Assembly: GCA_026014485.1 (NCBI GenBank)
Contig: JAOZIE010000023.1
Coordinates: forward strand, 62,001-126,000
Direction: 5' to 3'
Source: Candidatus Bathyarchaeota archaeon
GTDB taxonomy: Archaea; Thermoproteota; Bathyarchaeia; Bathyarchaeales; Bathycorpusculaceae
Length of the DNA: 64,000 bases
A model generated the notes under the pieces. It did not search any database, had not been told where the DNA came from, and worked only from the letters and a program-made list of their open reading frames with translations. Positions within the stretch are counted from its first letter, which is position 1. Every line of letters begins with the position of its first letter. The position numbers and the translations under genes are program-made. Positions 33,592 through 42,929 of the stretch are shown here, one piece after another.

Positions 33592-34664
33592 GCACTGCTG
33601 CTGAGCTTAGACGGCTTTACAGCAAAGGCAAGAAACGGAAGGTTCTTGCTATCTTTGCCCTTTTTATTGCGTTACTTGTAGCCATTGTAGCTTCTGTTAG
33701 TCTTGGCGCTGGTTCGCCTCGGTTTATTGAAGCTATGAACGTTATTTTCTCAAGGGTTTTTCCCTTTTTTAACATAAATCCTGAGCCGGCAATTACTCAA
33801 TTTATAATTATGGATTTGCGTCTTCCCCGCATCGTTCTTGCGATTGTCGCTGGGGCAGGTCTTGCTGCCTCTGGGGCAACCATGCAGGGTGTATTGCGTA
33901 ACCCTCTTGTTTCTTCTTATGTGCTGGGAATTTCCGCTGCTGCAGGTTTCGGCGCTGCATTAGCTATTGTTTTTGGAATAAGCGTCATTGGTTTGTTTGG
34001 CGGTTACGTAATCATCGCTAACGCTTTCCTTTTCAGTTTGCTGGCGATGGTGCTCGTGTATGGTATTGCCCGTATGCGCGGAATCTCTACTGAAACAGTA
34101 ATTTTGGCTGGCATAGCCATTGGCTTTCTCTTTTCCGCCCTGTTATCTTTAATTCAGTATGTTGCTCCCGAAAATGAAGCAGTGCCTGCTGTTGTTTATT
34201 GGCTGATGGGTAGTCTTCATACCTCAACCTGGACGAGTGTTCTGATTGTTTCTCCAATTGTTCTGATAACTGTGTTGCTTATGGTGCAGCAGTCTTGGAA
34301 CATAAACGTCCTGAGCATGGGTGAAGATGTAGCAACAAGTCTAGGCGTCAACTCTAAACGCGTTTTAGGGATAAACATGGTGCTAGAGACACTGGCGACT
34401 GCCAGCATAATCGCTTTTTCTGGTGTAATCGGTTTTGTAGATTTGATTTCTCCACATATCGCAAGGATGCTCATTGGAAGCGACCACCGCTTTCTTATAC
34501 CCTGCAGTGCCCTTACAGGGGCTTTCATGCTTTTATGCTCAGATACTGTAGCCCGTCTTGTGCTTGCACCGACCGAGCTCCCCGTTGGAATCGTTACTTC
34601 GCTGCTTGGTGTTCCCTTTTTCATCTATATTCTGGTAAGTAAGAGGAGGCAAAGCTGGCGTTGA
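33588..34664 (+). CDS. ABC transporter permease (BtuC/FecCD family)
   Basis: The 358-residue protein has about nine to ten membrane helices and the FecCD family blocks: IIMDLRLPRIVLAIVAGAGLA, ATMQGVLRNPLVSSYVLGISAAAGFGA, VYWLMGSLHTSTW, MGEDVATSLGVN (contacts the ATPase) and GFVDLISPHIARMLIGSDHR. It forms the membrane channel of a BtuCDF-type importer. It overlaps its neighbours by 4 bases on each side (ATGA and TTGA junctions). Confidence 0.94.
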   Translation: MSTAAELRRLYSKGKKRKVLAIFALFIALLVAIVASVSLGAGSPRFIEAMNVIFSRVFPFFNINPEPAITQFIIMDLRLPRIVLAIVAGAGLAASGATMQGVLRNPLVSSYVLGISAAAGFGAALAIVFGISVIGLFGGYVIIANAFLFSLLAMVLVYGIARMRGISTETVILAGIAIGFLFSALLSLIQYVAPENEAVPAVVYWLMGSLHTSTWTSVLIVSPIVLITVLLMVQQSWNINVLSMGEDVATSLGVNSKRVLGINMVLETLATASIIAFSGVIGFVDLISPHIARMLIGSDHRFLIPCSALTGAFMLLCSDTVARLVLAPTELPVGIVTSLLGVPFFIYILVSKRRQSWR

Positions 34665-35482
34665 AACTTACAATAAATAACCTCTCCTTCACCTATGCAG
34701 GTGTTCCTGCTCTTAGCGATGTGGAGCTAGAAGTAGGTACAGGTGAAGTTTTAAGCATCGTTGGACCTAACGGTTCTGGCAAGAGCACCCTTCTCAAATG
34801 CATCAACAGAATCTTGAAACCTAAGCAGAACTCCGTTTTAATTGACGGCAAAGACACCAGCACCTTTAACCTCAAAGAACTCTCCAAACTTATCGGGTAT
34901 GTCCCTCAAAGCTCAACAAGCACCTTTTCCTTCACGGTTTTTGACGTAGTGCTAATGGGTAGAAAACCCTACATCCACTGGAGTCTAAGCGAACGCGACA
35001 ACGAAATCGTGGCTGACATGCTGGATTTTCTAGGCATCGGCGACTTAGCAATGCGCCACTTTAACGAGCTCAGCGGCGGCGAGCAGCAGAAGGTTATTGT
35101 TGCCCGTGCTTTGGCTCAGCAACCTCAGGTTTTACTTCTTGACGAGCCGACTAGTTCCCTTGATATACGGCATCAGCTTGAAATTCTTTGTCTACTGAGG
35201 CGTTTGGCTTTGACCAAAGGATGCTCCATTATAGTTTCAATGCATGACTTGAACTTGGCAAGCCGCTTCTCGGACAGGATGATTATAATTAAAAAAGGCA
35301 AAATTTTCGCCAGTGGTACGCCGGAATCCGTGCTGACTGAGGAGACCATCGAGTCGGTTTACGGTATACGCTGCAAAGTAACAAATTCAGTTTTGGGGAA
35401 ACCTCAGGTCGTGCCACTGATATCCGACCTCCCTGAGGAAACGACCTTAAAAATGCGCCCTGAAATAACGGAAAAACTGTAG
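34661..35482 (+). CDS. ABC transporter ATPase (BtuD/FecE family)
   Basis: The 273-residue protein starts at TTG 34661 within the permease stop. It has Walker A GPNGSGKST, Q-loop VPQSS, signature LSGGEQQK, Walker B VLLLDEPTSSLD and the switch His in VSMHDLN. This set is typical of the FecE/BtuD ATPases that energise siderophore or cobalamin uptake. A 40-residue C-terminal extension follows the family core. Confidence 0.94.
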   Translation: MKLTINNLSFTYAGVPALSDVELEVGTGEVLSIVGPNGSGKSTLLKCINRILKPKQNSVLIDGKDTSTFNLKELSKLIGYVPQSSTSTFSFTVFDVVLMGRKPYIHWSLSERDNEIVADMLDFLGIGDLAMRHFNELSGGEQQKVIVARALAQQPQVLLLDEPTSSLDIRHQLEILCLLRRLALTKGCSIIVSMHDLNLASRFSDRMIIIKKGKIFASGTPESVLTEETIESVYGIRCKVTNSVLGKPQVVPLISDLPEETTLKMRPEITEKL

Positions 35483-35498
35483 TAAAGGAGATTAAACA

Positions 35499-38400
35499 AT
35501 GAGTAAACTCAAAATAGCGTTTATTACAACAATACCCACAGACGCAGTACCTTTTATTTCTGCTCTTAAAACAGTAAACGACCGTTTCGGCGATATAGCC
35601 ACTGCCCGTCTTTGGAGTGGTGGTGACTTTCGAGATTTTGGCAGCTTAAACGCCTTTATCCAGTATGCTCAGACTTCGCACATAGCCCTTGTGCATTTAA
35701 TGGGTGACCTCCCCGAGTTTGACACTCTACTGGAGTCCATGAAGAAGGCAGGTGTCCCTGTTCTGGTGGCGGCTTCCTTTTTTGGTAAGAACAAAGATTT
35801 CCGAAGCCTTTCAACTGTCGCTTCTGAGGATTACAAAAAAATCTTTGGCTACATCAATTATGGCGGGAAAAAGAACTTTGAGAATCTCCTACTTTACTTA
35901 GCAAACCGCTTCACAGGAACTGACTTCGAGTTTGCTGCTTGTGCCCAGCCTCACTGGGAAGGTATCTACCATCCCGACTTCGACTATGTGCCTACATTGG
36001 AGGAGTATGTAGAAAAGAAGGTTCAGCCTAACAGACTTACTGTGGGCATCTGGTTCCATCAAAGCCACTGGCAAGGGGGCAACACAAGCTTTGTTGACAG
36101 CTTAGTACGGGACCTTGAGCAGCACGATGCAAACGTTCTACCCGTTTTTTTCAGCGGGTCAAAAGATGAAAGTCTAGGTATAAACAGGTTAGAATGGGTA
36201 ATTGACAACTACTTCATGAAAGACGGCAAGCCAACGGTGGACGTGGTCATAAGCGCCCTGTCCTTCTCTTTAACCACCGCTCTATCTGGAGCTAACGCAC
36301 CCGCTGCCCTCAAAAAACTAGACGTTCCCGTCTTGAAAGCAATCACTACCTGTAACACCTTTGACGAATGGCACAATACGTTGCAGGGACTAAGCATTTT
36401 GGATGTGCCTGCAAATATAGCGATGCCCGAGTTCGACGGCGCCTTAATTACCGTGCCCGTTGCCGCGATGGATTTCTCACAAACCAGCTCTTCAACGGGA
36501 ACCCGATTAATCACGTTTGAGCCGATCCCTGAACGAATAGCCAAACTGGTCCGTTTGAGCCTGAACTGGGGACGATTGAGACGTTTATCCAACAGCGAAA
36601 AGAAAGTCGCCATAATCTTCCACAATTACCCCCCACGAAACGACACCATCGGTCACGCTTTCGGTTTAGACTCATCCGTCTCGATTATGAATATCCTGCG
36701 GGACTTAAAGGAGCAAGGCTACGGGTTAGATTGTATGCCTGAAAGCAGCCAGAAACTCATGGACACCATAGTTAATGGTTTAACAAACGACCGCAGGTGG
36801 GCAAGCACCGAGGAACTTGCGGCAAGAGCGGTCGCCAAAATCCCCGGCGAACAGTACGCCAAATGGTTTAGCGAGTTGCCCGTTGACGTTAGAGAAAAAA
36901 TGGAGAAAGACTGGGGAAAAGCGCCTGGCACGCTCTTCAGCCACAACGGCACGTTGCTAATTGCCGGCATAATCAACGGTAACGTCTTCATTGGGCTGCA
37001 GCCGCCTCGTGGTTACTTGGAGAACTCTTCAAGCATATATCACAGCCCCGACCTTTCCATGCCCCACCACTACTACGGTTACTACCACTGGATTCGAAAT
37101 GTCTTCAAAGCTAATGTAATCATGCATATTGGCACCCACGGCTCCTTGGAGTGGTTACCTGGCAAATCAGCAGGTCTTTCTGACTCTTGTTCTCCAGACA
37201 TAGCCATCTCTGACTTGCCCAACATTTATCCCTACGTAATAACGAATCCAGGCGAAGGCACTCAGGCTAAACGGCGCAGCTACTGCTGTATAATTGAGCA
37301 CCTCATTCCCGTCATGCACAATGCCGACACTTATGAGGAGCTCGCCAAGCTTGAGGTTCAAATGAAGGATTACTACCACGCCAAAACCGTAGATCAAGGC
37401 AAACTGCCCGTTGCACAGAAACTGATTTGGGAAACTGTAATTCAAGCCAAACTGGACCACGACCTTGAGGTGACTCAGGAATCTGCTTTTGCTGATTTCG
37501 ACGAATTCTTAGAGCAGTTGCATGCCTACATTAACGAGTTGTCAGATGCTCAGATTCGAGATGGTCTTCACATATTTGGTGAACCGCCAACGGATACACG
37601 GTTGGAAGAGTTCCTGGTTAATTTAACTCGGTTAAGCAACGGTTCGGTGCCTTCTCTGAGGCAGTCTATCGCTGAACTGAAGGGTTTCAATTACGATGAA
37701 TTACTTGCAAACCGCGGTAAACTTAATGCTGACGGCAAAACCAACGGCGACATAATCAAAGACCTAACCAGCTTGTCTTTTGAACTAATAAAGCAGTTCA
37801 AAGCTGCTGATTTCAACACGCAAACTCTCGACTCAATAGCCTCGGAGGTTCTTGGAGAATGTAGCCCAAAGGTGAAGCGGTGCCTTTCTTACGTTGCGGA
37901 GTTTCTTGTGCCCGCGCTGGCTGCAACCACCGACGAATTAACTAACACCTTAGCGGCTTCTGCGGCAAGCTACATCTCTCCTGGTCCCTCAGGTTCTATA
38001 ACCAGAGGCATGGCTGATGTTTTGCCTACAGGCAGAAACTTCTATTCTGTGGATCCCCGTGCGGTTCCAACACGTGCTTCTTGGGAGGTCGGTGTTGCTT
38101 TGGGCGACGCTTTACTGGGGCGGTACCTGAAGGAGGAAGGTAAATACCCTGAAAACGTGGGCATCATCATATGGGCAACTGACATAATGAAAACTAAAGG
38201 TGATGACATCGCGGAAATTCTTTACTTGATGGGTGTAACGCCTGTTTGGGAGGATTCCAGTGGGCGCGTCGTCGGCGTCAAAGCTATCCCAATGGAAACC
38301 CTGAAGCGTCCGCGTGTTGATGTGACGATTCGCATCAGCGGGCTTTTCCGCGACACCTTCCCCAACGTTGTTCACCTGTTAGATGAAGCCGTGGCTTTGG

Positions 38401-39236
38401 TTGCTGCCCTCAAAGAGCCTCAGGAGGAAAACTTCATTGCTAAACATGTGGACGCTGAAATCGAAGAGCGCACCGCTCAGGGTGTTGATGCGGAAAAAGC
38501 ACATGAAGAGGCCCACTACAGGATTTTCGGTGACCGCCCAGGAGCCTACGGCTGCGGAGTCAGCGAGGCAATTGACGCGAAAGACTGGAAGGAACAAAAG
38601 GACCTCAGCGACATCTATGTCACTTGGGGGAGCTATGCTTACACCCGCAAAAAATACGGTAACTCTGTTCCTGAGCAGTTTAAACGGCGCCTAAGCAAGA
38701 TTAACGTGACTGTGAAAAATCAGGATTCACGCGAATACGACATTCTGGACGGCGACGACTGGTACGATGCCCATGGCGGCATGATTAACGCCGTAAAAAT
38801 TGTGGGTGGAACAAAACCGCGGTCTTACTGTGGGGACAGCTCTGACCCCAACAGAGTCAAAGTAAGAAGCACGGTGGAGGAGACCTGTCAAGTTTTCCGT
38901 TCACGCCTTCTTAATCCAAAGTGGATTCAAAGCATGAAACGGCACGACTACCAAGGCGCCGCAGACCTTGCCCGAACAATGGACTTCGTTTTCGGATGGG
39001 ACGCTACCGTGGAGGCTGTTGAGGACTGGATGTATGAGGACTTAGCTAAAAAGTACGTGTTAGACAAGGATATGCAACAGTGGCTCAAAGACGTGAATCC
39101 CCATGCGCTTCAGAACATGGTGGAGCGCCTTTTGGAAGCCATCCAACGGGGCATGTGGGAAGCCTCCGAAGACATGAAAAAGCAACTTCAGGACCTCTAC
39201 TTAAACATTGAAGGGTTGCTGGAAGGCGCAAATTAA
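35499..39236 (+). CDS. cobN: CobN/ChlH-type chelatase large subunit
   Basis: The 1245-residue protein begins at ATG 35499 with a good AAAGGAGA site. It shows CobN/magnesium-chelatase H family blocks: VAIIFHNYPPRNDTIGHAFGLDSS, MHIGTHGSLEWLPGKSAGLS, ANPG-like YVITNPGEGTQAKRR, DVLPTGRNFYSVDPRAVPT, SRVLGVKAIP-like VVGVKAIPMETLKRPRVDVTIRISGLFRDTFP written here only in part, and FGDRPGAYGCGV. These large subunits bind the tetrapyrrole and metal (Co in hydrogenobyrinate diamide for CobN). The fused ATPase at 30470 would be its motor. The gene lies between a corrinoid importer and CbiZ. Confidence 0.93.
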   Translation: MSKLKIAFITTIPTDAVPFISALKTVNDRFGDIATARLWSGGDFRDFGSLNAFIQYAQTSHIALVHLMGDLPEFDTLLESMKKAGVPVLVAASFFGKNKDFRSLSTVASEDYKKIFGYINYGGKKNFENLLLYLANRFTGTDFEFAACAQPHWEGIYHPDFDYVPTLEEYVEKKVQPNRLTVGIWFHQSHWQGGNTSFVDSLVRDLEQHDANVLPVFFSGSKDESLGINRLEWVIDNYFMKDGKPTVDVVISALSFSLTTALSGANAPAALKKLDVPVLKAITTCNTFDEWHNTLQGLSILDVPANIAMPEFDGALITVPVAAMDFSQTSSSTGTRLITFEPIPERIAKLVRLSLNWGRLRRLSNSEKKVAIIFHNYPPRNDTIGHAFGLDSSVSIMNILRDLKEQGYGLDCMPESSQKLMDTIVNGLTNDRRWASTEELAARAVAKIPGEQYAKWFSELPVDVREKMEKDWGKAPGTLFSHNGTLLIAGIINGNVFIGLQPPRGYLENSSSIYHSPDLSMPHHYYGYYHWIRNVFKANVIMHIGTHGSLEWLPGKSAGLSDSCSPDIAISDLPNIYPYVITNPGEGTQAKRRSYCCIIEHLIPVMHNADTYEELAKLEVQMKDYYHAKTVDQGKLPVAQKLIWETVIQAKLDHDLEVTQESAFADFDEFLEQLHAYINELSDAQIRDGLHIFGEPPTDTRLEEFLVNLTRLSNGSVPSLRQSIAELKGFNYDELLANRGKLNADGKTNGDIIKDLTSLSFELIKQFKAADFNTQTLDSIASEVLGECSPKVKRCLSYVAEFLVPALAATTDELTNTLAASAASYISPGPSGSITRGMADVLPTGRNFYSVDPRAVPTRASWEVGVALGDALLGRYLKEEGKYPENVGIIIWATDIMKTKGDDIAEILYLMGVTPVWEDSSGRVVGVKAIPMETLKRPRVDVTIRISGLFRDTFPNVVHLLDEAVALVAALKEPQEENFIAKHVDAEIEERTAQGVDAEKAHEEAHYRIFGDRPGAYGCGVSEAIDAKDWKEQKDLSDIYVTWGSYAYTRKKYGNSVPEQFKRRLSKINVTVKNQDSREYDILDGDDWYDAHGGMINAVKIVGGTKPRSYCGDSSDPNRVKVRSTVEETCQVFRSRLLNPKWIQSMKRHDYQGAADLARTMDFVFGWDATVEAVEDWMYEDLAKKYVLDKDMQQWLKDVNPHALQNMVERLLEAIQRGMWEASEDMKKQLQDLYLNIEGLLEGAN

Positions 39237-39261
39237 AAAGAACAAAACAAGGGCTGATATA

Positions 39262-40011
39262 ATGAAAGAAAGCAATAAAAAATTGGGCGAAAAAGAAATT
39301 CCTCTTTCCCTCAACGAAGAAGCCAAAGTAATCTACCATGTATACGAAGGGTTTCCCCTTAACACGCTGCTTGTTTCTTTTAGAGAAAAACGCCGCATCC
39401 TCTCTACTTTAGAAGGCTACAAAGAGGTATTCCACGTTGCTAACAATTACACTCCCCTAGAGCTTTCTCATCGTACGATGGCGAATTTTCAGAATTATAA
39501 GCAGAATTTTCCTTTATCGTTGGGGATTCAGCCTGCGGATATTGCCTTTTTGGGCACTGGCGTAGACATGGACAATCTGGCTGTATGCGCGCGGTCATAT
39601 GAGGAGTTGAAAGTGTGCTGTCTGGCAACTGCAGGGGCAGGAGGCAATGCTTTACGGACGGGTGTGGATGTGGCAAGTTTTGTGGAGCGCCCTGGTCAAT
39701 TCACGGAGACCACTGGAACAATCAACATTATCCTTTTAACCAACGCCACGTTAAGCGATGCCGCAATGGCGCGCGCGATAATCACTGCAACTGAAGCAAA
39801 AACTGCCGCCCTTCAGGATTTGAACGTTAGAAGCACCTCTTCGCCTCAGTATCAGGCGACTGGCACTGGAACCGATAACGTAATTATAGTTTCAGGAACC
39901 GAAGGCAAACCGCTGCTGTTAACCAGCGGACACACCAAGATTGGCGAGTTGATGGGATCCTCCACTAAGGCCGCGGTTACTGATGCGTTAAAAAAACATG
40001 ATGGTATATAA
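39262..40011 (+). CDS. cbiZ: Adenosylcobinamide amidohydrolase CbiZ
   Basis: I place the start at ATG 39262 (25 bases after the CobN stop), giving 249 residues; the longer frame begins inside cobN. The C-terminal two thirds carry CbiZ blocks: CCLATAGAGGNALRTG, TINIILLTNATLSDAAMARAIITATEAKTAAL in part, YQATGTGTDNVIIVSG and SGHTKIGELMGSSTKAAV. CbiZ removes the aminopropanol tail from adenosylcobinamide, giving adenosylcobyrate for corrinoid salvage. This strongly ties the cluster to B12 metabolism. Confidence 0.93.
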   Translation: MKESNKKLGEKEIPLSLNEEAKVIYHVYEGFPLNTLLVSFREKRRILSTLEGYKEVFHVANNYTPLELSHRTMANFQNYKQNFPLSLGIQPADIAFLGTGVDMDNLAVCARSYEELKVCCLATAGAGGNALRTGVDVASFVERPGQFTETTGTINIILLTNATLSDAAMARAIITATEAKTAALQDLNVRSTSSPQYQATGTGTDNVIIVSGTEGKPLLLTSGHTKIGELMGSSTKAAVTDALKKHDGI

Positions 40012-40034
40012 GAAATAGATGAGAGGTGTCTTGA

Positions 40035-40898
40035 GTGAACGAGTTTATTATAACTGAAAAATTCACCAAATGCTACGGCAAAGTCAGCGCTGTCCAAGAT
40101 TTAGATTTAACTGTGTACGCGGGGGAGATTTTCGGTTTCTTGGGGCCTAACGGCGCTGGCAAGACTACAACTATCCGTGTTATGACTACTTTGACTAAGC
40201 CGACTTCTGGGCGTGTCCAGATTAAAGGCTTTGATGTGGTGAAGGACGCCGACAAAGTCAAGAAACTCATTGGGGTAGTGCAGCAACATTTGAGTTTAGA
40301 CCGCGATTTGACGGTGCGGGAGAACATGGAGTTTCATGCTCGACTACATCACATTGGCTCGTCTGAACGCAAACGGCGCATAAACGAGTTGCTGACCTAT
40401 GTGGAGCTCAACGATTTTGCAGACCGCATGGTTGATACGCTTTCCGGTGGCATGAAGAAGCGCGCTGCAATTGTCTGTAGTCTCATACATGAGCCTGAAG
40501 TGTTGTTTCTGGATGAACCCACGGTTGGATTGGATGCTCAGGCAAGGCGGCGTTTGTGGGATTTGGTGCGGCGCCTGAATGCGGATGGCACCACAATTTT
40601 TCTAACTACCCACTACATCGAGGAAGCTGAGGCGCTTTGTGGACGGGTAGGCATTATGCACCATGGACAGTTGATTGCTCTGGATACTCCTTTGGAGTTG
40701 CGTAAAAAGTTGGGAGCCGTCACTGTTGAAACGCTTGTTGACAACAAGGAAACACGTTATCAATATTTTGCTGACCGCGCAGCGGCGACCCGTTATGTGC
40801 AGAGTTTGCCGCCTGAAGCTAAAACCATAATCATTCGTGACTCAAACTTAGAGGACGTGTTTGTGGAGCAAACTGGACAAAAAGTGGGTGACAACTAA
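40035..40898 (+). CDS. ABC-2 exporter ATPase (DrrA-like)
   Basis: The 287-residue protein starts at GTG 40035 after GAGGTG. It has Walker A GPNGAGKTT, VVQQHLSLDRDLTVRENMEFHAR (DrrA-type Q-loop region, given in part), LSGGMKKR and FLDEPTVGLDAQARR, and a C-terminal regulatory tail with LRKKLGAVTVETLV. DrrA-type ATPases drive export of drugs or lipids. It forms a pair with the next gene (stop/start TAATG). Its link to the corrinoid genes is only by position. Confidence 0.92.
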   Translation: MNEFIITEKFTKCYGKVSAVQDLDLTVYAGEIFGFLGPNGAGKTTTIRVMTTLTKPTSGRVQIKGFDVVKDADKVKKLIGVVQQHLSLDRDLTVRENMEFHARLHHIGSSERKRRINELLTYVELNDFADRMVDTLSGGMKKRAAIVCSLIHEPEVLFLDEPTVGLDAQARRRLWDLVRRLNADGTTIFLTTHYIEEAEALCGRVGIMHHGQLIALDTPLELRKKLGAVTVETLVDNKETRYQYFADRAAATRYVQSLPPEAKTIIIRDSNLEDVFVEQTGQKVGDN

Positions 40899-41647
40899 TG
40901 CTTGAAGCCTTAAACGATGTTTACACCATATTGTGGGTGGATCTGCGTTTTCTAAGACGCCATTGGCGCTCAACAGTCGCCACTAGCCTTGTGAATCCGC
41001 TTCTGTACCTTGTAGCTTTTGGCTACGGCCTTGGACGAGGAATCAGTTTTGGCGATGTCGGCTACCTCGAATTCGTCATACCCGGCATAATTGCCTTGTC
41101 CGCGATGTCTACTAGCTTTAGTGGTGCAGGCTCAAAACTTAACGTGGACAGGTTATTCTACAAGAGTTTTGACGAATGCTTGATGTCGCCCGTTAGTCTG
41201 TACTCGATAGTGGTGGGTAAAGCTGCGATAGGTGTAGTGAGGGGTCTGATAAGCTCTTTTGCTATCTTAGCTATAGGCGTCTACCTCTCTCCAGTGCTAA
41301 ACGTTACGCCCCTCTTCTTGTTCTCTTTGTTCGTTTCCTGCTGCGTATTTGCCCTGCTAGGTGTGCTAATTGGTTTAGTGATAAATTCGCATGCAGATAT
41401 GAGCACCTTCAGCAACTTAGTGATGTTGCCCATGACTTTTCTAAGCGGCACGTTCTTCTCTTTAAGCGCGTTACCCGTGGCGGCAAAAGCCGTGTTGTAT
41501 GCCCTTCCGCTTACCCACTCAAGCGAGAGTTTGCGGGCAGCGGCGTTGGCGCAGCCTTTTCCGTGGCTGTCTTTGCTGGCTCTCTTCGGGTTCGGGCTGG
41601 TTTTCTTCGTCGGGTGCATGATGGCTTTGAAGAGAAATAGCCTGTAA
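40898..41647 (+). CDS. ABC-2 type transporter permease (DrrB-like)
   Basis: The 249-residue protein has about six membrane helices in the ABC-2 pattern: FLRRHWRSTVATSLVNPLLYL at the start, FVIPGIIALSAMSTSF, DECLMSPVSLYSIVVGKA, and VMLPMTFLSGTFFSLSALP before the last two helices. It overlaps the ATPase by one base. Together they would form a homodimeric half-transporter exporter. Substrate unknown. Confidence 0.9.
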   Translation: MLEALNDVYTILWVDLRFLRRHWRSTVATSLVNPLLYLVAFGYGLGRGISFGDVGYLEFVIPGIIALSAMSTSFSGAGSKLNVDRLFYKSFDECLMSPVSLYSIVVGKAAIGVVRGLISSFAILAIGVYLSPVLNVTPLFLFSLFVSCCVFALLGVLIGLVINSHADMSTFSNLVMLPMTFLSGTFFSLSALPVAAKAVLYALPLTHSSESLRAAALAQPFPWLSLLALFGFGLVFFVGCMMALKRNSL

Positions 41648-41975
41648 GAAGTGCGGGTGATTTCCCCCTCTTTTTTATTTGATTCTGCAACTGCTGTCCT
41701 CAGAACCTGTTTTCTTGTGGTGTGCTGTAGCAGTACCCGTTTGGGTAACTCTGATTTAGTTTTTTGACTTACCTTATTGTGAGTTTGTTATATCTTCTTT
41801 TTCGGTTATGTACGGATGTGATAATTTTTCTCTCGTCCTGTGTGTTTGTGTTTTGGGTTTGTGTCTTGGTTCTGTTTTTGGGGTTTTCTTGTGGTGTTGC
41901 TGTTTTTTGTGATAGTAACACTAAAATAGTTGCTACTTTTTTTAAAAAAGGTAATACTGGATGGATGTGTAACCC
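41648..41975. other. T-rich intergenic stretch, no supported gene
   Basis: These 328 bases are unusually rich in T and TG runs. A hydrophobic reading frame (41764-41979) is open but its composition simply follows the T-richness and it has no ribosome-binding site. It may hold the transcript end of the transporter operon. Confidence 0.3.
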
Positions 41976-42389
41976 ATGACGACACTGACACGTAGTAACG
42001 GCGGAAACAGAAAAAGCACACCCGCCTCTTTTTCAGCAACAAAGAATCTGCAAAGCAAAGGATACCCCGTCATAGCCGTAGACGCCGACAAATCAACCTG
42101 CCCCCACGACATGCTCCATCCAGGATATGTGGGTTTGCCAGTTATTGGTCCGCAGTTTGGAGGTGACCCTGAACTCATAGCTGCCCAAGAGCCGGATTTA
42201 GTTTTTGTTACTGAAACCGCAACTTCAAATCTTGACGCGCTACCGAGTCAGCCTAGAATACCCGTCGTCGGTATCGTCTGTGGTGGTCTCGATACCCCCG
42301 ACAGTATTCAAACTTTCTGTGATAGTCTAACGGATAATGGGTCAAGTGTTCCAAAAGAAAAACCGTGCAACGGCAGCTATAAGCTATGA
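41976..42389 (+). pseudogene. Remnant of an ABC transporter corrinoid/iron-complex binding protein
   Basis: The 137-codon frame has a middle part that resembles the core of FecB/BtuF-type binding proteins: YPVIAVDADKST, LPVIGPQFGGDPELIAAQEPDLVFVTE and PVVGIVCGGLDTPDSIQTF. It has no signal peptide or anchor, no first lobe start, and lacks the whole C-terminal lobe; intact relatives are over 300 residues, as at 32494. No homology continues in the roughly 270 bases after the stop that I can see. I read it as a decayed copy, but an expressed fragment is not excluded. Confidence 0.5.
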
Positions 42390-42676
42390 ACAATGAGCAT
42401 TAAGTGCCCTTCAAACTCGGACCTCTAACATCCCTGACTCCGAGAAGCCAGCAATATCCATCTGCCGCTTTAACCGCGCGAGACCATACCCATTCGCAAA
42501 ACGTCGTAACCTCCGCGATTTAACAACGATCTGCCTCTTTGCCTGAACTAACCCTCAATTTGTGTTCCAACGATACTTTTTCCTGTGTTTTGGCATCTTG
42601 ACAGGGCGGAGGCGGGGTTACGTTAGTTTTATATCCTAACTTTAGGCAATTATAATTGTGGAGCTGGTCTGGCGAG

Positions 42677-42859
42677 ATGGAACAAATCGCTGAGGGCGTT
42701 AGTGACTTTGGTGATTTTAAAGCTATTCTATTTGAAACTTCTGATGGACGCCATTTTGTACGGTTTATACCGCTGCAGAGTTCAGAGAAACCCCGTGTTG
42801 AGTGGCTTTGCAAAGGCGACCATTTAGAATGGCTCAGATGCTTGTATACAAAAGGTTGA
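42677..42859 (+). CDS. Small hypothetical protein
   Basis: A 60-codon frame from ATG 42677 (open upstream to TTG 42656). TTTTATATCC (about 42627-42636) is a good TATA candidate and would give a leader of about 15-20 bases. The product (EQIAEGVSDFGDFKAILFET, then RHFVRFIPLQ and WLCKGDHLEWLRC) looks like a small mixed alpha/beta domain. I do not recognise it. It is convergent with the ATP-citrate lyase operon. Confidence 0.4.
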   Translation: MEQIAEGVSDFGDFKAILFETSDGRHFVRFIPLQSSEKPRVEWLCKGDHLEWLRCLYTKG

Positions 42860-42929
42860 TGTGGCGGCAGAACGTGCAGCGGGGACAAATAAACCGCTAC
42901 GACGCGCCGTTAACCACGGTTTTGGATGC

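Noticed and set aside
41764-41979. Hydrophobic 71-codon frame
   Set aside because: Hydrophobicity follows from the T-rich sequence; no start signals, no neighbours that suggest a peptide.
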